Shown: positions 57,001 through 64,000 of the stretch, piece after piece | Layout of the letters: each line of letters begins with the position of its first letter | Position numbering within the stretch: the first letter of the stretch is position 1 | Assembly: GCA_007570785.1 (NCBI GenBank) | Contig: ML660774.1 | Location: 14,588,214 to 14,652,213, forward strand | Origin: Antilocapra americana | Lineage: Eukaryota > Chordata > Mammalia > Artiodactyla > Antilocapridae | Reading direction: 5' to 3' | DNA length: 64,000 bases | Made by a program: the position numbers and the translations under genes | The notes under the pieces: model-generated | Seen by the model: the letters and a program-made list of their open reading frames with translations, nothing else | What the model was told of the DNA's origin: nothing | The model's database searches: none

Positions 57001-58960
57001 CCTACTTAGTGCAGTCTAATAATGATGTGATTGTGATAAGCACTGACATTTCAAAGGCTTGCAATGACAGGCATGCATTTGTCACTCACAGTGTGTGGCC
57101 ATGCAAGTCAGCTGTGGCTCTGCTCCCAGTCAGTCATTCTGGGGCTCAGGCTGAGAGAGGGCCCCAATGTAGGACAATGTCGATAGAAATAAGGGTCGGT
57201 GAGGAAACTTCTGGCAAAAAAACAAGACATCTATGTGGTGGTGAAATACTCCTCTCGTGGGAAGGAAGACTCCGTAAGGAGGAAAATAAATCTATGAAGA
57301 GTCAATCAAGCTACCCCAATATAGAAATATAATTTTTACTTGACACCCTAATTCGAGTGAGAATGCAGTGGTTTTAAACAGAGAAGCTAAAATGGACAGA
57401 TTTTAGCCACTTCATTATTCTTAACCTTCTCTGGCCCATCTTCTAGGTTTTTAAGTTGTCATTATTTACTGCTTCTGCCTTCAATTAAATCCTTCATCTC
57501 TGTGTTTATGCTTTTCCTGATAAACTGCCTGCTTTCCTGCGTATGTCTTCAGGGTAGGGATTTGATTTCACTCTTCTTAACCTGACAAACCTAACCAAAA
57601 TTTCTCAGGAAAAAAGACGAAAGATGATCTCCTTGGTAAATAGGATGTTTTTATATACTATGAACTTTGCATTTTTTAAAAGATCCACTTATGTAATTAC
57701 TATGGAATATTTTTTTCTGAAGCAAACATCCCATAACCTAGAGTTATGAATATCTCTCTTTCTATGTCACTTGTAACTTTACACAGACAAGCTGTGGAGC
57801 TGACCTATTTTGTTGATCCCAATGAATAAATGTGCAAAAGCAAAATTACAGCTCTATACCAAATTGGCTGAGAGTATTCCTTTATTTAAGAAAAGATTAC
57901 TAATACACATGGCAAAACATGTGTCAAGTGTTGAATCCTGGCAGATATTTTACAATAGGGCAAATGAAGGAATATAAAAAACTAACATGGAGTAAGATTA
58001 AGTGGCTCTTAGTGGTACATAACTAAATAGTATTTAGACCCATTTGTTTTTAATGAAAATACATAAAATGATTTAAGCAAAGGACAGTGACTGTGCCCTT
58101 GTCCTGCACAGTGTTTTCATCTGCCTGGTAGAGTGTGTATTAGCAATGTCTGGTGACCCGCAAGGACTCTTACGGAGCGTGGATCACCATAACTCTTCCC
58201 GTACCTACTCCGTTCTGAGAAATCAGAAAGCCTCATTTTTTCTTTTAATTCATCTTGTTCACAACACTGAGAAACGATCACCTAACAAAGTCATCTTCGG
58301 TGAGACAGCAGAAGGGGAATGCATTTCAGACCTCAGGTTGGGGAACTGAGACGGGTGAATGCAGGGCACTGCTGAGTGCGTCATTATCGGTGTCAGGGTA
58401 ATCGCCTCCTCCCCAAAGCATCTGTCAGTATGAGGCTCACCTCCCAATGGGAGACGGTCTCTCCAGTTCTGTCACACTAGTCATTTTTTCCTGTTTGCAT
58501 AGCCAGAATGCACTGGTTCGCTAACAGGTCCACATACACGGAGATCAGAGACCCAAGAAGGAGGCAAACCCCTCCAGATGGGCAGGTGGAAGGAATAATA
58601 AACCATCAAGTTTACCCAAAAGGCCTGCCTTGAGATTACAAGACGAGATCTCCACACACACCCGCACCCCCCGTCTTGAAGTTTATACTCTGATTGGTCC
58701 GGTCATGTACACAGTCCAGATGGTCTCAGCGACACTTACTCTCTCAAGCCTGTGCCCTTGAAAACAGCTCCCGCTGTGGAAACAGAGGACAGAGTGTACA
58801 TTCCAAGTGTGGGAGGCAGGTGAGGAGCCCCCCCTTTCCGGAGTCCAGCTCAAGGATCAACCTGCCACCACATACTCAGGATAACGTCCTCCAAAACTGT
58901 GTTACTGACTTAAAAGAGCCTCTGCTTCCATCACGACCCTGAATTGTAATGTCAAGTCTC
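57001..58960. other. unassigned; CpG-bearing segment 58.5-58.95 kb
   Basis: 57010-57330 has a 107-codon plus frame with no recognised domain; wording near 57080-57150 resembles an old LTR-like repeat. 58500-58950 has scattered CpGs and a C-rich string (about 58660-58680). No gene can be supported. Confidence 0.35.
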
Positions 58961-60109
58961 CCATTAGCTTGAGGCCATGGCCATATCCATTCTTTTTTCT
59001 TAAATTTTCATCTCCACTCAGTAATGTAATTTAAAATTTATTTTGGGTTCTACCGTGCACAGGCACATGTCTGTACACAAGGCATAAAACATGAAAGCCT
59101 GCAACATCCCTGATCTTCATCCCCTGGGAGGAGTGAGTGTGGAAACAGGGTCAAGAATGGTAACAAGACTATTTCTGCTATCGGCTGATTCAAATTTCTG
59201 AAAGCTTGCTGTGACTAGGGTGAAAAGGGGCATGAGCATGGGAAATATTTCACCGAAGAACAGAAGACTGACTGGCCTTAACAGGTTTACTTCTATCACA
59301 GAACTATTTTTATCCCTCCTATTGTTTTGAATCCAGCAGCATTCTCCTAGGATTGTTGGTGCAAATTCCTAAGCTAATTTACTCATCATTAGTCTCATAA
59401 ATGCTACACTCATTGTGCTCTTCCCCACTGCTTCAAACTCCACACCCAGTCTCACCTCCACTGGTTACTTCTTTATCTGGAAATCAATTCTCACCCCCAA
59501 TTTCCTCATTTCAAGTATGGATAGAAGTGTCCGAATCTACATTTCCCCATTTATTGTGATACCACCTCATATTTTTATATAATTCCTGGAGGTGCCTTAC
59601 CTACTACCATATTTTCTGTCTCCCCAGTAGTAACTGAGTATTTCCGATACTTTGTGTCTGTATGATAATGCCTACAGAAGCTGAAATAACAATTTAGTTA
59701 TCACTGTGCAAATCAACTCAGGAAAACACCCTCTGAGTAAAGTCACCACCAGAAGGTCTCCCCTGAAATCCCGAGATATTAGGAGACTCAATATCATGTA
59801 GCATCTTCTAACCACTGTTAAACTTGATTAGAACATGTGGGAATGAGCAAAGCAAATTAATACGTTGGACATGTATTAATTGAACAACATGTGTATAAAA
59901 TCAACAGAAAGTGAAAGGGCAATAATTTTTAAACAAGTGTCAGTCATAAATCCCGTGTTCTCAAAACCAAGATGACCAATGTATATTACTTATGTGCATT
60001 TTAGCCAATACCCCTGCTGTTTTACTTAACAGTTGTTTAGGAATAATAACCGTTAATTATAACTATTACTGCTTCTGTTAATGATGATGATAGCAAGTGT
60101 TAATAGGGT
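58961..60109. other. unassigned sequence
   Basis: No exon or named repeat seen. Confidence 0.4.
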
Positions 60110-60312
60110 GCTTTACTCTTCTTCCAGGCCCTTTTCTGAGTTCTTTACATACATCATGACATTTAATCCTCTCAACAATCTTATTTTCATTTCACAGAGA
60201 GGAAATTTAGAATTACAAGGCTGAAAACTTGCCTACGACCACAAATCCAGCCATGAGGCTGGAATGGAAACTTACAGCCAGGTTCTAGAACCCATACTTC
60301 AAGCCACCATGT
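60110..60312 (+). mobile_element. MIR SINE
   Basis: MIR-type sequence: 'tctgagttctttacataca' (60136), 'catttaatcctctcaacaat' (60161), 'cacagagaggaaatttag' (60195) and 'gaaaacttgcctacgacc' (60222). Diverged. Confidence 0.65.
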
Positions 60313-60689
60313 CACACCACCTCTCTCACTAGTTTGCCTCCTAATTGTGGAAACGAGTATCTGTTGTGCTCAACTGTCACTGCAGAAGTCAGCAAGGGCT
60401 ATCCTGAAAAGCATATACCTGGCTCCTTCATTGTAATAGTCTCTTCACTTAGTTGCATGCTTGTTGAGAGGTTGGTGTGAAACACACAAGGATGGTGATA
60501 AATTCAAACAGGCATCATGTAAATTTAACCATCCCCAGAAAAAAGGGAGAGCAAGTGTCACACAAGCAAATGTTATCCATCTCACCTGAATATACTTTCA
60601 TATAGTTCACTGGAAATAAAACAAATACCATTGCTTAGTGGATACTAGCTGTAGTTAGATACTTCTTAGTAACTAGCACCAATGTCCTT

Positions 60690-62812
60690 TTCATCACAGA
60701 GGATTGGAATTTAAAAGTAGGAAGTCAAGAGATATCTGGAGTAACAGGCAAGTTGCCTGTTCTATAAGTAACAGGCAACTTATAGAAAAATTCAGGTTTA
60801 AACTGAATAAAGTAGGGAAAACTACTAGGCCATTCAGTTATGACCTAAATCAAATCCCTTATGATTATACAGTGGAGGTGATGAATAGATTCAAGGGATT
60901 AGATCTGGTAGAAAGAGTGCCTAAAGAACTATGGACAAAGGTTCATAACACTTTATAGGAGGCAGTGATCAAAACCATTTCAATAAAAAAGAAATATAAG
61001 AAAGCAAAGTGGTTGTCTGAGGAGGCTTTACAAATAGCTGAGGAGAGAAAAGAAGTGAAAGGCAAAGGAGAAAGGGGAAAATATATCCGACTGAATGCAG
61101 AGTTCCACAGAATAGCGAGAGGAAAGAAGGCCTTCTGAAATGAAAAATGCAAAGAAATACAGGAAAACTATACAATGGGAACAGCTAGGCATCTTTCCAA
61201 GAAAACTGGAGACTCAAGGGAACATTTCATACAAGGATGGGCATGAAAGATGACAGAAACAGTAAGCAGAAGGGATTAAGAAGAGGTGGCAAGAAAACAT
61301 TGAAGAACTGTACCCCTCCCCCCAAAAAAAAATGTCTTTATGACCTGAAATAACCATGTTGGTATGGTCACTCAACTACAACCAGACATCCTAGAGTATG
61401 AAATCAAGTGGGTCTTAGAAGTATTATTCAAACAAAACTAGTAGAGGTGACAGAATTCCAGCTGAGCTATTTAAAATCCTAAATGATGATGCTGTTAATG
61501 TGCTGTACACAGTATGTTAACAAATTTGGAAAACTCAGCAGGACTGGAAAAGATCAGTTTTCATTCCAATTCCAAAGAACAATGCCAAAGAATGTTCTAA
61601 CTACCATACAACTGCACTCACTGCACATACTAGATTATGCTCAATATTCTTAAAGCCATGCTTCAGCAGCACATGAACTGAGAACCTCCAGATGTTTAAG
61701 CTTGGTTTAGAAAAGGCAGGGGAACCGCAGATCCAACTATCAACATTTGCTGGATCATGGAGAAAGCAACAGAATCCCAGAAAAACATCTCCTTCTGCTT
61801 TATTGACTACACTAAAGCTTTTGTGTGGAAACACAACAAACTGTGGAAAACTCTCCAAAAGACAGGACTACTGGACCACATTACCTGTCTACCAAGAAAT
61901 CTGTATGTGGGTCAAGAAGCAATAGTTAATATCAGGCATGGAGCAATGAACTGGTTCAAAATTAGGAAAGGAGTACCACAAGGCTGTATACTGTCACCTT
62001 GCTTATTTTACAAACATGCAGAGTACATCATGTGACATGCTGGGTTGGGTGAATCACAAGCTAGAATCAAGACTGGGCACGAGAAATATTAACAACTTTA
62101 GATATGCAGATGATACCATTTTAATCACAGAATGTGAAGAGGAACTAAAGAGCCTCTTGATGAGGGTGAAAGAGGAAGAGCAAAAACGCTGGCTTAAAAC
62201 TCAACAACAACAATAAAAAACTAAGATCATGGCATCAGATCCTTCATGGCAAATAGAAGGGGGAAAAGTAGAAACAGTAACAGATTTTCTTTTCTTGGGA
62301 TCCAAAATCACTGCAGATGGTGACTGCAGTCATGAAATTAAAAGACTCTTGCTCCTTGGAAGGAAAGCTATGACCAACCTAGACAGTGTAATAAAAGGCA
62401 GAGACATCACTTTGCTGACAAAGGTCCATATAGTCAAAGCTATGGTTTTTCCAGTAGCCATGTATGGATATGACAGTTGGATCATAAAGAAGGCTGAGTG
62501 CTGAGAAATTGAAGCTTTCCAATTGTGCTAAAGAAGACTCTTGAGAGTCCCTTGGACAGCAAAGAGATCAAACCAGTCAATCCTACAGGAATTCAACCCT
62601 GAAAAATGATTGGAAGGACTGTCACTACTTTGGCCATCTGATGCAAGGAGCCAATTCACTGGAAAAGACCCTGATGCTGGGAAAGATTGAAGGCAAAAGA
62701 AGAAGGGGGTGACAGAGGATGAGATGGCTAGATAGCATCACCAATTCAATGGATATGAATTTGAGCAAACTCAAACTTCCGGAGATAATGGAAGACAGAG
62801 AAGCTTCATGTG
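60690..62812 (+). mobile_element. BovB LINE, longest copy
   Basis: About 2.1 kb plus-strand BovB, from the endonuclease-RT linker (an 84-codon open segment at 60704-60958) through RT to near the 3' end. The RT site RYADD is intact (62100-62114). Open segments at 61757-62035, 62016-62216 and 62229-62504 lie in shifting frames, so it is dead. The C-terminal part is present, but the last ~60 bp of BovB are missing where it meets the Bov-tA. A palindrome lies at 60750-60781. Confidence 0.95.
60750..60781. repeat. inverted repeat, 12-bp arms
   Basis: aagttgcctgtt (60750-60761) and aacaggcaactt (60770-60781) are exact reverse complements with an 8-nt loop. The word agtaacaggcaa also occurs twice in direct orientation (60740 and 60767), so the site looks like a local templated duplication within BovB. 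Confidence 0.95.
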
Positions 62813-62992
62813 TTAGTGATTAGACTTGGGTTAGATCCCTGGGTGGGGAAGATCCCCTGGATAATGAATGGCAGCCCACTACAGTATTCTTGCCTAGAAT
62901 TCCATGGACAGAGGAGTTTGGGGGCCTAGGGGGATACAGTCCATATGTTGTGAAGAGCTGGACACAACTGAGCAACTAACACACACACACAC
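62813..62992 (+). mobile_element. headless Bov-tA fused to BovB
   Basis: Starts near the B box ('gggttagatccctgggtgg', 62829) without the first half of the tRNA-like head. It runs through the body and ends with an AC run at about 62978-62993. It joins the BovB in the same orientation at about 62812. Confidence 0.88.
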
Positions 62993-63260
62993 AATGATTT
63001 GACAACAAATGCTTTTCTCAAAATATAAATAAATAAACTGAAATATCCTGGACCTTGTTCTTTGCACCTTTGAAACACCAACTTCTCTCACTTTCCAAGT
63101 CTTCTGGAGGGAACTTTGCAAGGTTAATTTGCTTACATCATGTCCTCCCCTGCATCCCAGGGTAGGTTCCTGATTTATCCTGACAAGTCAATTAATACTT
63201 ATCCTACTTTGCACCTTTAAGGTTTTCTACTGTCATTTTTTCTCCACAACTTTGTATGTG
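62993..63260. other. unassigned sequence
   Basis: No exon or named repeat seen. Confidence 0.4.
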
Positions 63261-63470
63261 GTGTGCGTGTGCTCAGTAGCTGAGTCATGTCTGACTCTTT
63301 GCTACCCTATGGACTGTATCCTGCAAGTCTCCTTTTTCCATGGAATTTTCCAGGCAAGAATACTGGAGCAGGTTGCCATATCCTACTCCAAAGGATCTTC
63401 CAGACCCAGGGATCACACTATCTCCTGCATTGGCAGGTATAGTCTTCACTACTGAGCCACCTGGAAAGCC
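63261..63470 (-). mobile_element. Bov-tA SINE
   Basis: Minus-strand copy: 'gagtcatgtctgactctttg' near 63282, 'caggcaagaatactggagc' (63351) and a head ending 'gagccacctggaaagcc' (63455). The B box is degraded, with a 5-6 bp deletion. Confidence 0.94.
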
Positions 63471-64000
63471 ACTCCATCTACGTGGACTGATGTATAGTTG
63501 TGTCTCCTTTTCTGCCACTTCAGTGCAGACCCAGAAGGAAAAGCAGGTAAATCAGTATACTTTATTTATCACATTCCTTCCCTTGCCCTTCCTAGCTAGA
63601 TTCCCCAATACAGGGACAATTCATCTGGAAGCCCTAAATTCACTTTGATCCTTTCAGAGTTAACTTTCTAGCTCCTCAAAATTCCTTTCATTGCATTATT
63701 TAGAGCAATATTTTTTCTCAAAAATTTTAAGCTCAATTTTCACGTACATAAAATAATTCTGGATTTATTTAAAATAATAAGATCAAGAGCAGAAAACACA
63801 GCTGTCATTACGAGGCACTATAATATTTTTAAGATACAAACATGCGATTTTGTTTTCCAAATTTTGCATTACCAAAAACAACAGAATTTTCAAGAATAAA
63901 TATTAGAGTGTTGATGTCTAACCGTACTGACGGCAGGGCAGTGAGATCGTGTTCTGAATAGTAATTTAGCAATCCTAGGTTGGTCAGACACGGGGCCGAG
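63471..64000. other. unassigned sequence
   Basis: No exon or named repeat seen up to the window edge. Confidence 0.4.

Noticed and set aside
60750..60781. Rho-independent terminator-like hairpin
   Set aside because: Eukaryotic genomic context inside a LINE, with no following T run.

Overview
The window is a 64 kb stretch of ruminant (bovid-type) nuclear DNA. It contains many copies of the tRNA-headed Bov-tA SINE, several BovB (RTE-clade) LINE copies, young ruminant L1 3' ends and CHR-type cetartiodactyl SINEs, a mix typical of the cow/sheep/goat lineage. I found no convincing host protein-coding exon, rRNA, real tRNA gene, CRISPR array or bacterial feature. The region reads as intergenic or deep-intronic sequence. 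Family names come from sequence recognition, not from a repeat search, so subfamily labels are provisional.

Layout: 0-13 kb holds L1 3' fragments (mostly minus strand), scattered Bov-tA SINEs and long AT-rich stretches with no recognisable content. 13.3-15.9 kb is a decayed minus-strand ERVL-type provirus fragment (old LTR, dUTPase-like, integrase and RNase H remnants). 16.7-24.7 kb is L1-rich, with one MaLR-type solo LTR, one young L1 flanked by a perfect 20-bp target-site duplication, and a SINE nested in an L1. 23.4-23.96 and 25.4-25.6 kb are unassigned CpG-rich blocks. 27.57-28.3 kb is a Tigger1-like DNA transposon broken by an L1 tail and a Bov-tA.

32.4-33.2 kb is an LTR-like block. 33.2-37.2 kb is a second, plus-strand ERVL remnant with gag-like sequence, an RT YIDD box, RNase H, integrase and a dUTPase-like tail. 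It is interrupted by a CHR SINE and another old repeat, and possibly ends at an LTR near 40.2-40.5 kb. 37.6-48.3 kb is BovB-rich: a minus copy, plus copies at 40.5 and 47.1 kb, and an internally deleted element at 43.3-44.5 kb that joins BovB 5' UTR directly to the BovB 3' end. At 49.5-50.1 kb a 595-bp solo LTR with a perfect 6-bp duplication splits a Bov-tA. 52.5-54.2 kb holds L1, L2 and a MER20-like element. 54.2-60.1 kb is mostly unrecognised. 60.7-62.8 kb is the longest BovB copy, fused at its 3' end to a headless Bov-tA.

Functionally this is a record of layered retrotransposition, not a gene system. BovB supplies the tail shared by Bov-tA SINEs, the ERVL copies are dead, and exact duplications date several insertions relative to one another. 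I did not see a novel biological system. The most useful observations are the BovB internal-deletion element, the two ERVL pol remnants, the inverted BovB pair, the solo LTR and the unassigned CpG-rich blocks.
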